A DNA stretch of 64,000 nt from CAVTND01 sp963735955 (GCA_963735955.1 CAVTND010000003.1:62001-126000), one strand, 5' to 3'. Positions 35,838 to 45,806 are shown, counted from the stretch's first letter. The notes: a model not told the origin generated them from the sequence alone. Program-made: numbers and translations.

Positions 35838-36188
35838 TCAATGTGTTGCAATTCGCCCCGCCGGCGGCTCTTGATTCATCCGAGCAACGGACGCCATCCG
35901 CCGGAGGCTACCTCGTTTTGCCCCAATCGTGAATTTGTCGCGAAAAGTCAGCGGCCGCATCAGCCGCCTTGGCGCGCGCCAGCGCCAGCGGCGCACGAAG
36001 AGCGCGATCAACGCCGCCAAGGCAGCCAGGGAAAAGCCGATTGCCAACGCCTTGTGGACCACGTCGTTACGCGGCCCCGCATACTCGAGCAGCAGCGCCC
36101 CCCAGACGCCGACCCCTGCAACCAGCAGAGCCAGGGCAACGAGGCCCGTGCCCTTGGCGATTCGAGCGAGCGAACGTCGCAGGGACAT
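35838..36188 (-). CDS. Small membrane protein (possible truncated DUF4105-type N-terminus)
   Basis: The 116-residue protein has two hydrophobic segments (GLVALALLVAGVGVWGALLL and ALAIGFSLAALAALIALFV) followed by a basic tail with no further structure. The start resembles the N-terminal membrane region of DUF4105 proteins, but no DUF4105 catalytic domain follows. It could be a complete small membrane protein. It lies just downstream of a broken hydrolase gene. Confidence 0.5.
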   Translation of the reverse strand: MSLRRSLARIAKGTGLVALALLVAGVGVWGALLLEYAGPRNDVVHKALAIGFSLAALAALIALFVRRWRWRAPRRLMRPLTFRDKFTIGAKRGSLRRMASVARMNQEPPAGRIATH

Positions 36189-36224
36189 CGTGGCGGTCGT
36201 TCTAGTCCTGGCGCTGCGCGCGGC

Positions 36225-36973
36225 TCAGTCAGGCGCGCCGGCACCATCCTTCGCCTCGGCTTCCGCAAGTGCTCGACCGCGAATATGCTCGATTCGTAGT
36301 CTTCCTGGTAGCCGAACAGGATCCCGCGCTTTCCGCCCGCGGGCCAGGTGAACATCGCGCAAACGAACTCGCGTCCCCAGGAAGTGGCATATCTCACCCA
36401 TCGTGAAGGCCGCGTCGCTGAAGGTATTCTTGACGCCGTGGATGTACAGCACCATCTCCTTGCGCGGGCTCAGAGGCAGGCGACGCGCGATCTCGGCCTG
36501 CAGCGTCCGGTCGCCTGTTTCGTGCGCATCGACGGTAGCGGGAGCGCGCGTCAGCCCCTCGGGCGTCACGGCAACTGCGCAGGGAATGCGCGGGTAACGC
36601 CCGAGTTCCTTCGTTGGACCGAGCTTGAGGTCCGACGAAGCCGAGCGCTCGACAAGCAGGCTCTGCTTGACCAGCGCGTCCCACATCGTGTGTTCGCCGA
36701 ACAGGATCGTCGTTGACCTGTACGCCATCAAGCGCGAGCGGTCCGCCGTGTACGGCTCGGGCTCATCGGGGCTCATCGCGGGCGTGCGTTCCGCAATGAA
36801 AAGCAGATCCAGCGGGGGTGTCCGAACCTCGGCGGGTGCCTTAGCGAACAGCGGCTTCGCCTGCGCCCCGCGCACAAAGTCGGCGTCGGCATCATCGGAT
36901 GCGTGGTCGCGCACCCGGCCAGGCCGAGCAGCGCGGACAGCGCAATCGCTACTGGGAAGCGGACTTCAGTCAC
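36225..36973 (-). pseudogene. DUF900-type alpha/beta hydrolase lipoprotein, frameshifted and truncated
   Basis: The gene begins at GTG 36973 with a lipoprotein signal (SALLGLAGCATTHP). Near 36875-36890 the frame changes to FVRGAQAKPLFAKAPAEV, and the protein continues to KEMVLYIHGVKNTFSDAAF, the first strand and oxyanion loop of DUF900 esterases. Near 36380 it changes again to REFVCAMFTWPAGGKRG and EDYESSIFAVEHLRK. There it ends: the nucleophile elbow that should follow is missing, and the next gene begins instead. The two frame breaks could be consensus errors, but the lost C-terminal half cannot, so this is a remnant. Confidence 0.75.
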
Positions 36974-37101
36974 TGTGCGACTCCGTGACGGCGATCGAGG
37001 CCATATTGCTCTATTCCCAAGTGTGTCGAGGCCGGTAGCGTCACAAAAAGAATCGACAGAACCCATAATCGCCTGATCCTTAAGGTACGCCGCCCTACTC
37101 C

Positions 37102-37857
37102 ATGAATTCCACACTCATCGCCGTCATCGTGTTCGTCTTCGTTTTTGGCGGGGCACTGGCGGGCGTCTTCGTCCGCGTCCCCACGCATCATCAGGATGCC
37201 GATACGAGGGACGTGGTCAAACTGGTCATGGGGCTGGTCGCAACCATCGTCGCCCTGGTCCTGAGCCTGCTGATCGCGTCCGCGCACAGCTCCTACGATA
37301 GGCAGGAGAGCGAAGTGCAGCAGCTCGGAGTGCAGATTGTTCAGCTCGATGGCCTGTTTGCCCACTACGGCCCGGAAGCGAACGAAGCGCGCGCGCAGCT
37401 ACGTCGCATGGTCGAGGCTGAACTCGCGCGTCTGTGGCCCGATGCCGGCGCGGCACGGGCAGGCGTGCACGCGTCGCATAATTACGTCCCGACGGAAGAC
37501 TTGTTTGACACGGTCGCCCACCTGACGCCGAAAACCGAGGCCCAGCGATCTGCCCAGGGCCGTGCCCTGCAGCTGATGACGACCGCGGGTACCACCATCC
37601 GCCTGCTGTATGAGCAAGCCGGAGGCGCCCTGTCCTGGCCCTTCTTCGTCGTGCTGGTGTTCTGGCTGGTTGTGCTCTTCGTTGGCTTCGGCCTCTATGC
37701 GCGCCGCAACGCCACTGCCATTTCGGCGCTATTCGTCGGCGCGCTGACGGTCGCGGGCGCGATCTTCCTGATCCTTGAAATGAATCGGCCATACAGCGGC
37801 TTAATGCAAATATCCAGTGCGCCGATACGGCACGCGCTTGAACAGATGGGCCGCTGA
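37102..37857 (+). CDS. DUF4239 membrane protein (bestrophin-like)
   Basis: The 251-residue protein has four hydrophobic segments in two pairs: 5-25 and 42-62, then 178-200 and 205-225. Between them is a long soluble segment (QQLGVQIVQLDGLFAHYG and onward) predicted helical. This is the layout of DUF4239, which is distantly related to bestrophins. No channel activity has been shown for the family. Its TGA overlaps the ATG of the AsmA-like gene (37857), so both are translated together. Confidence 0.8.
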   Translation: MNSTLIAVIVFVFVFGGALAGVFVRVPTHHQDADTRDVVKLVMGLVATIVALVLSLLIASAHSSYDRQESEVQQLGVQIVQLDGLFAHYGPEANEARAQLRRMVEAELARLWPDAGAARAGVHASHNYVPTEDLFDTVAHLTPKTEAQRSAQGRALQLMTTAGTTIRLLYEQAGGALSWPFFVVLVFWLVVLFVGFGLYARRNATAISALFVGALTVAGAIFLILEMNRPYSGLMQISSAPIRHALEQMGR

Positions 37858-39809
37858 TGGGCCTGGTTCGTCGCCCACGTCTTGCGGCGGACATCGCGCT
37901 CTGGGTATTCGGTGTCGCCGCCGGCCTGGTGGTTTTGGGGCTGGTCGGTGTCGCCATTGCCGTCGCGACGTTCGACGTCAATTCTCTTGTCGCACCCGCG
38001 CAGGCGCGCGTCAAGACGCTGACAGGACGTGACCTGCTGATCAGCGGTGGAGCGAAGCTCGCGGTTGGGCTACAGCCCAAACTGATCATCAATGAGGTGA
38101 GCATCAGCAATGCGCCGTGGGCAGGGCCGGGTCCGCTGGCTGCGGCGAAGCGGGTGGCCGTGCAGTTCGAGCTCCTGCCGCTGCTGCGGGGTCGCATCAA
38201 AGTGATCCGGCTTGAACTGATTGAACCCGCATTCGCGCTGGTGACCGATGCGCAGGGCCGCGGTAACTGGGAATTCGGTGCTGGCGCCGCACCAGCAACC
38301 CCAGCGCCGGCGACGGATACGCCGGCGGCGACTCTGGCCGGGTTCAGCGTCGACCAACTCGACCTCACCAAGGGCTCGCTCACGTATCGCAACGGCAAAA
38401 CCGGCAAGGTCACCGAAGCTGCCATCGACGCCCTGTCGATCGTCATGAACGGCGCGCAGGAGGCAATCCACGCTGAGTTCCGCGGCAAGGTTGATGCAGT
38501 GCCGATCGAACTCAAGGGTGAACTCGGGGCGCTGGAGGCGCTCGTCGCGCGGCGCTGGCCATACCCCATCGACGTCGGCGGCGATATCGCCGGGCGCAAG
38601 GCAACGCTCAAGGCCCTCTTGCGTGTCGACGAACACACCTATGCATTCGACCCGCTGGATCTGGCTTTCGCAGGTCATGTCGTCAAGGGTCGCGGGAGTT
38701 TCACGACCGGCGGTGCACGGCCCCGGCTGGCCCTCGATGCCAGCATGGATTCGCTCAAGGTGGCGGAGTTACCTCTTCTCGGCTCGGGCGCAACGTCTGC
38801 GCCGCGACCGCCTGCCAAGGCATCGCGTTTCCTGCTTTCAGAAACCGAGATACCTTTCGGCGCATTGCGCGATGCGGACGCGGACGTCAAGCTCCTGATC
38901 GGCCGCGTGGCGCTGACTAATCGCATCGATTTGCAGCAGGTCGATGCCCGTTTCACGATCGAAGACGGGCGATTGGACATGCCGGTGCTGAAGGCCAGGC
39001 TCTTCGGCGGTTCGCTGATCGCGCACCTCACAGTCGACGCGGCGCAAATTGCGAACCCGTCGATTGCGTTGCGAGCGACCGCCAACGACATGGAGCTTAG
39101 CCCCCTGCTGGCGGCGCTTGACATCAAAGGCGAGGTGCGAGGCTCCCGGGCGGCGCTGTCCGCGGACCTGACGACGCACGGAATCTCTCCCCACGCCTGG
39201 GCCGCCGACGCGAGCGGGAGCGCTCTGCTAACCGTCACCCGCGGCACGCTTGCGAACTCGAAGCTTGACTTTGGCGGCGCGCTCGAACAACTGTTTGCCG
39301 CGCTCAATCCGTTTCGCCAGAAAGACACCTCGACCGAAATCCTGTGTGTCGTCGCACGCCTGCCGATCTCGCACGGCGTGGCCCGCATTGATCGGTCGTT
39401 GGCGGTCGAGACCGATAAGGCGGGCGTTTCGGCCAGCGGGACCGTGGACTTCCGCAGCGAGATGCTCGATCTCGCGTTCAACCCCAGAGTGCGCCAGGGG
39501 GTCAAGATAGAAGCTCTGCAGGTCGCACAACTGGTCCGCCTCCAGGGTTCGCTTCGCGATCCGCGCGTGAACATCGACGCGGTGGCGTCCGCGACATCGG
39601 CCGCGCGTATCGGCGCGGCGATCGGCACAGGCGGCTTGTCCGTGCTCGGCGAGGCTTTGCTGCACCAGAGCACCCAGGGTGGAGCCGGCCCCTGCGAGGT
39701 CGCGCTCGGCAATGCGTTACCGGAATCGAGCAACACTGCGAAGCGCGCTCCTACCAGCGCGCCGCAGGAGTCTCCTGCCAGGGTGCTGCCGAGGTTGCGC
39801 CGTCAGTAG
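37857..39809 (+). CDS. AsmA-family protein
   Basis: The 650-residue protein has one N-terminal membrane helix (about residues 15-38) and a long periplasmic beta-rich body. The AsmA N-terminal domain is seen in LTGRDLLISGGAKLAVGLQPKL, and the AsmA_2 C-terminal part includes GTVDFRSEMLDLAFNPR. Family members bridge the envelope and take part in phospholipid transport to the outer membrane. The final 140 codons are duplicated, at about 85-90 percent identity, at 44534-44955. It is coupled to the DUF4239 gene upstream. Confidence 0.92.
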   Translation: MGLVRRPRLAADIALWVFGVAAGLVVLGLVGVAIAVATFDVNSLVAPAQARVKTLTGRDLLISGGAKLAVGLQPKLIINEVSISNAPWAGPGPLAAAKRVAVQFELLPLLRGRIKVIRLELIEPAFALVTDAQGRGNWEFGAGAAPATPAPATDTPAATLAGFSVDQLDLTKGSLTYRNGKTGKVTEAAIDALSIVMNGAQEAIHAEFRGKVDAVPIELKGELGALEALVARRWPYPIDVGGDIAGRKATLKALLRVDEHTYAFDPLDLAFAGHVVKGRGSFTTGGARPRLALDASMDSLKVAELPLLGSGATSAPRPPAKASRFLLSETEIPFGALRDADADVKLLIGRVALTNRIDLQQVDARFTIEDGRLDMPVLKARLFGGSLIAHLTVDAAQIANPSIALRATANDMELSPLLAALDIKGEVRGSRAALSADLTTHGISPHAWAADASGSALLTVTRGTLANSKLDFGGALEQLFAALNPFRQKDTSTEILCVVARLPISHGVARIDRSLAVETDKAGVSASGTVDFRSEMLDLAFNPRVRQGVKIEALQVAQLVRLQGSLRDPRVNIDAVASATSAARIGAAIGTGGLSVLGEALLHQSTQGGAGPCEVALGNALPESSNTAKRAPTSAPQESPARVLPRLRRQ

Positions 39810-40655
39810 CGTGGTCGCGACGCCCTCCACACGCAAGGCGTGGTACCCGTCCATCACCGGAACGCCCGGATGAATGAGACATCGTCGGTTGCCAACACTG
39901 CCACTGTGGCACTTCGATGCAGTAATGAGTGGGGGCGTCCATCCCATTGCTTTCGGACCGGGTCCTGTCTATTGAGAGCGGCAGGCGCAGGAATTTCAGG
40001 TGGCCGCTTTCGAGAATTCCGGATGGCTGGTTACTAGCATTGCGGGTGACGCGCTTCCGACGTCGCACGCAACCGACCGCGCTACACCGACCGGCGGTTC
40101 AGACAATGTCCCAGAAATTGTTGTACTGATGAGCTGGCCTTGCAGAGGCCCTCGTCGTTCTTCCAGATGAAATCCGCGAGGTACGCGCCTGATCCGGCCC
40201 GTTCTGCCATCTCATGCTCCAACCTTTGTTTGCACGAAACAGGACACTGCTGTCCAGACGGAAGCCAACCGCCTATTGCACATACGAGGCCATTCGCACA
40301 CTACCTGCGCACTACGCGATTCCAACCTCCATTTGCACATAGCCGACGAAAGCTGGAGGCACGTCACAGCCCGCGGGACGAGCCTTTCACGACCGGCGAC
40401 TGCCCGGATTCCTTGAGGCGCGTTTTACGGTGAAACCTGCCCTGTGTCTCGGATTACACGGCACGACCGGGCAGCCGGCAGGCTGTAGATCCGACACTTG
40501 AGCTTCTGCATCGGAAAATAATTCGTTGTTTGGGATCTGCATGTTCGCCCAGCCCGGGATTTCACTCGTGACGCTACAGTTCCGATTCGCGATGCTACGT
40601 GGTGGGCGGATCCGTTGATGCTGCGCGCGATTTTCGGACTCGGCTAACATATGTG
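39810..40655. other. Intergenic region of about 850 nt with possible gene remnant
   Basis: No complete gene is seen. On the minus strand at 40082-40210 a 42-codon frame reads AERAGSGAYLADFIWKNDEG, which looks like real protein but has no upstream start or family match. The GC content is lower than in neighbours around 40150-40350. This stretch separates the AsmA-like gene from the pqi operon and may be a junction of a rearranged region. Confidence 0.5.
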
Positions 40656-41273
40656 ATGGGCGACGTAATCGGCCGACAGCTCCTCGCCTGCCACGAGTGC
40701 GACCTCCTCCAGCGCGAGGTGCCGCTCGCCCCCGGTGGCACCGCGCGCTGCCCGCGCTGCGGCGCAGTGCTCTACCGCAACACGCCCGACGGCCTCGATC
40801 GCACGCTCGCCTACGCACTCGGGGCGGCGGTGCTGTTCCTCGTGGCGAACGCCTTTCCGATCGTCGGGCTGGACGCGCAGGGCAACCACACCTCGACGAC
40901 GCTCTTCGGCACGGTGCGAGCGCTGCACGACAACGGCATGACGAGCGTCGCCGCGCTCGTCTTCGTCACGACGATCCTGATGCCCGCCCTCAATATCGGC
41001 GCGCTGCTCTACATGCTGCTGCCGCTCAAGCTCGGGCGGGTGCCGCACGGGCTGCCCGCGGTGTTCCGCCTGGTCGACGCCGTGCGCCCGTGGGGCATGG
41101 TGGAGGTGTTCATGCTCGGCACGCTGATCGCGCTCACGAAGCTTGCGGCGCTCGCCTCGGTCGTGCCGGGGATCGCGCTGTGGTCGTTCGGTGCGCTGAT
41201 GTTCCTCGTCGCCGCCGCGGCTGCCTCGTTCGATTCGCACGCCCTCTGGGCGCGGGTGGAGGCGGCGCGGTGA
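40656..41273 (+). CDS. pqiA: PqiA-like membrane protein, first copy
   Basis: The 205-residue protein starts with a zinc ribbon (CHECDLLQREV, then CPRCGAVL), followed by four membrane segments. This is one half of PqiA/YebS, which in E. coli is a single 417-residue protein with two such units. The ATG at 40656 is preceded by CGGCTAAC rather than a good ribosome-binding site. Its stop is overlapped by the next gene's GTG, so the two halves are translated together. PqiA partners PqiB in inter-membrane lipid transport. Confidence 0.9.
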   Translation: MGDVIGRQLLACHECDLLQREVPLAPGGTARCPRCGAVLYRNTPDGLDRTLAYALGAAVLFLVANAFPIVGLDAQGNHTSTTLFGTVRALHDNGMTSVAALVFVTTILMPALNIGALLYMLLPLKLGRVPHGLPAVFRLVDAVRPWGMVEVFMLGTLIALTKLAALASVVPGIALWSFGALMFLVAAAAASFDSHALWARVEAAR

Positions 41274-41911
41274 CTGCGATGACGGCAGCCGAAGCGGGGC
41301 TCCTCGCCTGCCACGCGTGCGGGCTTGTGCACCGTCCGGCCGGCGGTGCGCACGAGCTGGCGTGCGCGCGCTGCGGCGCGGACCTGCACTTCCGCAAGCC
41401 GGACAGCATCGCCCGGAGCTGGGCGCTGCTCGTCGCCGCATATGCTCTGATCGTCCCGGCGAACCTGCTGCCGGTGATGGAGACCGGGTCGCTCTTCGGC
41501 TCCGAGACCGACACGATCCTGAGCGGGGTGATCTTCCTCTGGACCTCGGGATCGTGGCCGCTCGCGGTGATCGTGTTCATCGCCAGCATCGCGGTCCCGT
41601 TCTCGAAGCTCGGAGCGCTGACGTACCTCCTCGTCTCCGTGCAGCGGCGCTCCACCTGGGCGCCGCGCGAGCGCACCCGGCTCTACCGCGTGCTGGAGAT
41701 CGTGGGGCGCTGGTCGATGATCGACATCTACGTCGCGGCGATTCTCACCGCGCTCGTCCAGTTCGGGGGGCTGATGAGCATCAAGGCCGGCCCGGGGGCG
41801 ATCGCGTTCGGGGCGGTCGTCGTGCTGACGATGTTCGCGGCCGAGAGCTTCGATCCGCGGCTGATCTGGGATTCGGCGGAGAAGAACCCGGTGGAGAAAG
41901 AACATGGCTGA
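41270..41911 (+). CDS. pqiA: PqiA-like membrane protein, second copy
   Basis: The 213-residue protein repeats the plan: zinc ribbon CHACGLVHRPA and CARCGADL, then four membrane segments with VPANLLPVMETGSLFG and FIASIAVPFSKLGALTYLL. The GTG at 41270 overlaps the upstream TGA and has GGAGG at 41257-41261; an ATG at 41279 is the alternative. The two genes together equal one E. coli PqiA. The stop overlaps the PqiB start at 41904. Confidence 0.9.
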   Translation: MTAMTAAEAGLLACHACGLVHRPAGGAHELACARCGADLHFRKPDSIARSWALLVAAYALIVPANLLPVMETGSLFGSETDTILSGVIFLWTSGSWPLAVIVFIASIAVPFSKLGALTYLLVSVQRRSTWAPRERTRLYRVLEIVGRWSMIDIYVAAILTALVQFGGLMSIKAGPGAIAFGAVVVLTMFAAESFDPRLIWDSAEKNPVEKEHG

Positions 41912-43555
41912 CGCGCCGCGCACGCCCGACCTTCCGGACCTCCCTGAAGCGGTCTCTGCGCCCCGGCGGCGCTGGACGCCGCAGCTCATCTGGATCATCC
42001 CCATCGTTGCGGTGCTGGCGGGCGCCTGGCTCGCCGCGAAGGCGATCCTCGAGCGAGGGCCCACGATCACGATCAGCTTCCAGACCGGCGAAGGCCTGGA
42101 AGCCGGCAAGACGAAGATCAAGTACAAGGACGTCGACGTCGGCCTGGTGAAGGAGATCGCGCTCGCCGCGGACCGCAAGCGGGTCGTCGCCACCGCCGAG
42201 CTCGTCAAGGGCACCGCGGACCTGCTCGTGGAGGACACGCGGTTCTGGGCGGTGCGGCCGCGGATCACCGCGGGCGGGGTGTCCGGGCTCGGGACGCTGC
42301 TCTCCGGCCCCTACGTCACAGTGGATCCCGGCCGGGCGAAAGAGAAGCGGCGCAGTTCGACGCCCTCGACGTGCCGCCGATCGTCACCCACGAGGACCCC
42401 GGGCGGGAGTTCATCTTGAAGGCCGACGACCTCGGGTCGCACGACGTGGGCGTGCCAGTCTACTTCCGGCGGCTGCAGGTCGGCGAGGTCATCGCCCGCG
42501 AGCTCGACAAGGACGGGAAGGGCGTGTCGATCAGGATCTTCGTGCGTGCGCCCTACGACCAGTATGTCACCGCCAACACGCGCTTCTGGAATGCGAGCGG
42601 CGTCGACGTGTCGTTCGACGCGTCCGGCGTCCGGGTGCAGACCGAGTCGCTCGTCTCGATCCTCATCGGCGGCATCGCGTTCCGGACGCCGCTCGACGGC
42701 GGCGTGGCGCCTGCTGCCGACGCGAACGCCGTGTTCAAGCTGTTCGGCACGCACGAGGCGGCGATGAAGAACCCCGACCTCGAGATCGATCACTTCGTCC
42801 TCGTGTTCAAGCATTCGGTGCGGGGCCTCGCGGTGGGCGCGCCGGTCGACTTCCGCGGCGTGACCATCGGCGAGGTCCTCCGGATCGGCGTGGAGTTCGA
42901 TCCGAAAGCGTTCAATTTTGTGCAGCCGGTCGAGGTTCACCTCTATCCGAACCGCCTGCGGATACGCTCCGACGACATGGGTGCCGTGCTGCCGGTCCTA
43001 CAGACCCAGGAGGCGCGCCTGAGGCGCTATGCACTCTTCGTGGAGCGGGGCTTCCGCGCCCAGCTGCGGACCGGCAATCTGCTCACGGGGCAGCAGTACG
43101 TCGCGGTCGACTTATTCCCCGACGCGCCAAAAGCAAAGTTCGACACCGCGAAGCGGCCCCTCGAGATCCCGACGATCCCGGGCGCGTTCGAGGACGTCGA
43201 GGCGACGGTCGCGAGCATCGCCAAGAAGCTCGACCGGGTGCAATACGAGCAGATCAGTGCGGACGTGCGCAAGGTGATGGCGACGCTCGACCAGACGCTC
43301 AAGAGCGCCGACGTACTCGTCAAGCGGCTCGACGCGGAAACGGCGCCCGAGCTGAACCGGACGCTCGAGGAGGGGCGCCGGGCACTCAAGAGCGCCGACA
43401 GCGCGCTCGCGACCGATTCGCCGCTGCAGACCGATCTCCGCGACGCGCTGCGCGAGCTCACCCGCGCGGCGGCGTCGATCCGCGCGCTCACCGACTACCT
43501 CGAGCGCCAACCGCAATCCCTGATCTTCGGCAAGCCGCCGGAGGAGCCTAAGTGA
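41904..43555 (+). CDS. pqiB: PqiB, MlaD/MCE-domain protein, one frame break
   Basis: The protein has one membrane helix near residue 30 (LIWIIPIVAVLAGAWLA), then three MCE domains, the first with GPTITISFQTGEGLEAGKTK. The frame breaks near 42347-42353, where one base is missing: GRAKEKRR changes to QFDALDVPPIVTHEDP in the next frame. The last MCE domain is followed by a helical tail (KKLDRVQYEQISADVRKVM). The span of 1652 nt is one base short of a multiple of three. Corrected, it is a 550-residue PqiB, which forms a hexameric tunnel between membranes. Confidence 0.9.
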
Positions 43556-44127
43556 TGCGCCTGTACCCTGCTGTCGCGTGCCTCGCCTTGCTGCTCGCTA
43601 CGGCGTGCGGGAGCCCGCCGAAGGAGCGCTATTACACGCTGAGCGCGGCGGCGAGCGCGCCGGCGGCCGGCGCGTCCGCGATCAGCATCGCCGTCGGACC
43701 GGTGACCGTGCCCGAGATGGTCGACCAGCCGCAGATGGTGGTGCAGGTCGCCGCCAACCAGGTGACCGTGTACGAGTTTCAGCGGTGGGCGAGCCCGCTG
43801 AAGATCGAGATCGCGCGCGTGATCGCCGGGAACCTGGCGCAGGAGCTCGGCACGGCGCGCGTCTGGGCCTACGCGCAGACCACGCTCGCGAACCCGGACT
43901 ACCAGGTGCTCGTCGACGTCCAGCGCTTCGATTCCGTGCTCGGCGAGGCGGTGACAATCGACGCGCTCTGGTCGATCCGCCGCGCCGCCGGCGGCGCACC
44001 GAAGATCGGCCGCTCGTCGGTGCGCGAGGCGGTTTTCGGCGCCGGCTTCGACGCCCTCGCCGCGGCGCACAGCCGCGCGCTGGCGCAGGTCAGCCGGGAC
44101 ATCGCCGGCGCGATCCGCGCGCCATGA
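43555..44127 (+). CDS. pqiC: PqiC, ABC-type transport auxiliary lipoprotein
   Basis: The ATG at 43555 overlaps the PqiB TGA by one base and gives 190 residues. A lipoprotein signal (LALLLATACGSPP) is followed by the PqiC/DUF330 domain: RYYTLSA, then IAVGPVTVPEMVDQPQMV and VYEFQRWASPL. PqiC anchors at the outer membrane and completes the PqiAB lipid-transport pathway. It is the last gene of a four-gene operon in which every junction overlaps or is nearly so. Confidence 0.93.
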   Translation: MRLYPAVACLALLLATACGSPPKERYYTLSAAASAPAAGASAISIAVGPVTVPEMVDQPQMVVQVAANQVTVYEFQRWASPLKIEIARVIAGNLAQELGTARVWAYAQTTLANPDYQVLVDVQRFDSVLGEAVTIDALWSIRRAAGGAPKIGRSSVREAVFGAGFDALAAAHSRALAQVSRDIAGAIRAP

Positions 44128-44181
44128 CGACATCGCCGACAGGCGAAGCCTGTCGATTTGGCTGAAATACGTACCGGCACG

Positions 44182-44544
44182 TCAGACACTGCGTTCCTTT
44201 GACGCTTCCCGTTGACTCTTCGGTTGCAGGACCTCGACCGGCTGAGGCACAACGACGAGCACGATGCAGCCACCCTCGGAGTGGACGGCATGGATGTTGA
44301 AGGGTGCCGTGTAAAGGTAGTCGCCAGCAACCAGGCGGTCTTTGCCAAGCCGAATGTCGCCCTCGAGCACGAAGATCTCTTCACCGCCCGGATGAATGTG
44401 GCCTGGATAGCCCGCACCGGGCTCGAACTTCAGCAGGATGGTGGGCGCGCGGTCGGTGAGTTCGTCAAAACGCAGGACTTTGACGAAGACCCCGCTGACA
44501 CCAGGCTCGGCGAGCGGCTGCCACTCCGCCGAGTTGACCGCTCG
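44182..44544 (-). pseudogene. Cupin (ChrR-like) gene cut at its 5' end
   Basis: Reading from the stop at 44182, the minus strand encodes a cupin: FEPGAGYPGHIHPGGEEIFV, then GDIRLGKDRLVAGDYLY and FNIHAVHSEGG. The upstream part, EWQPLAEPGVSGVFVKVLRF, fits a ChrR-like anti-sigma cupin, but beyond codon about 120 it runs into sequence homologous to the AsmA 3' end on the opposite strand and no start codon follows. The 5' end has therefore been replaced by the duplicated AsmA fragment. Confidence 0.75.
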
Positions 44545-44955
44545 CTGGCAATGGAGACCGACAAGGCGGGAGTTTCGGCCAGCGGGACCGTCGATTTCCG
44601 CAGCGAGACACTCGATCTCTCGTTCAGCCCCAGGTTGCGCCAGGGGATCAAAATAGAAGCTCTGCAGGTCGCACAGCTCGTCCGACTCCAGGGCTCGTTT
44701 CGCGATGCCCGCGTGCGCCTCGACGCGGTGGCGTCCGCGACGTCGGTCGCGCGTATCGGCGCGGCGATCGGGACGGGCAGCTTGTCCGTTCTCGGCGAGG
44801 CTTTGCTGCACCGGAGCACCCAAGGCGGAGGCGGCCCCTGCGAGGTCGCGCTCGGCAAGGCGTTACCTGAATCGAGCAACACTGCGAAGAGCGGTCCTAC
44901 TGGCGCTCCGCTGGAGTCTCCTGCCAGGGTCTTGCCGAGGTTGCGCCGTCACTGA
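44534..44955 (+). pseudogene. Duplicated 3' end of the AsmA-like gene
   Basis: About 420 nt encode the last 140 residues of an AsmA-like protein: DKAGVSASGTVDFRSETLDL, QGIKIEALQVAQLVRLQ and onward to LPRLRRH. The same segment ends the full gene at 39390-39809, at about 85-90 percent DNA identity. No start or N-terminal part is present; the frame is open upstream only across the antisense of the broken cupin. It is a diverged fragment in direct orientation with the parent. Confidence 0.85.
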
Positions 44956-45098
44956 AATGGATTCCAGCATTTGGCCTGTCGTGCTCAACGATTGCGCGAC
45001 GTCGGCACCGGAGCTCCGGCCATGCAGAGCAAGGTGCGTAAGGTCCGGTGCGCCACCTCGACCCGGGCCGGAATCCGGCTGCGCCGCGGTGGGCGGGC

Positions 45099-45791
45099 TC
45101 ATCCGCCCATGGCCAGAGCGGAGCAGAAGCCCACCACGGTCCAGGTGCCGGCACTCTTCGAGCGCTCATGGGCAAAGGGAATCAGGGAATTGGCCAGCAT
45201 CGCCAGAATGCCGCCCGACGCCAAAGCGGCCGAGCGCGCGCCGTTGGCGCCGCCGAAGGTCGTCGCCGCGAAGTGGCCGAACGCGGCAGCGACCCCGCAG
45301 GCGAGCATTACCCACAGCCACAGGCCGGCGACGCGGCGCCAGTTCCAGCCACTTTCCGCTAGGCCGGCGGATGGAGCGAGCGCCTGGGGAATGTTCGAGA
45401 CGAAAACCGCGGCGAGAAACGCCAGGCTGACCGGCGTTCCCCGGGCCATCTGCACGCCGAAGATGATGGACTCCGGCACGCCATCGACGATCGCCCCGAC
45501 GACGATGCCGAGCGGACCGCCGGCGCCATCGGCACCGAACTTCCGGTCCACGTAGCGCTCGCCGAGAATGAAGGCACCGGCACCGAGCAGGGTCCATAGC
45601 GCGACCTGCCACATCTCCATGAGCTGTGCGGCCGGCAACAGGTCTGTGGCAACGGCGGCAATCAGAGCGCCCGCACCGAAGCCCGCGAGATCGCCGACCG
45701 TGCGCCTTGGCACCTTGACCAGGAACACCGCAAGGCCACTCAGGACCAGCGACAGCTGCGCGAGCGCACCAAGGCCGAAGGACGCAAACAT
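45099..45791 (-). CDS. ZIP-family metal transporter
   Basis: The 230-residue protein has about eight hydrophobic segments. The family pattern is present: GFGAGALIAAVATDLLP in the first helix region, then VGAIVDGVPESIIFGVQM, where ZIP proteins have a His or Asp/Glu metal site, and VFVSNIPQALAPSAG. ZIP proteins move zinc, iron or manganese into the cytoplasm. Length and topology are like short bacterial members. No metal regulator is nearby. Confidence 0.85.
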   Translation of the reverse strand: MFASFGLGALAQLSLVLSGLAVFLVKVPRRTVGDLAGFGAGALIAAVATDLLPAAQLMEMWQVALWTLLGAGAFILGERYVDRKFGADGAGGPLGIVVGAIVDGVPESIIFGVQMARGTPVSLAFLAAVFVSNIPQALAPSAGLAESGWNWRRVAGLWLWVMLACGVAAAFGHFAATTFGGANGARSAALASGGILAMLANSLIPFAHERSKSAGTWTVVGFCSALAMGG

Positions 45792-45806
45792 ATGTGTGTC
45801 GTCCGG

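Noticed and set aside
39810..40655. Transposon or insertion sequence between AsmA and pqi
   Set aside because: No transposase-like frame or terminal inverted repeats were found; only a short protein-like remnant is visible.
44212..44955. 247-codon plus-strand frame as a complete gene
   Set aside because: Its first half is antisense to a cupin and only its last 140 codons match the AsmA family, so it is a fragment.
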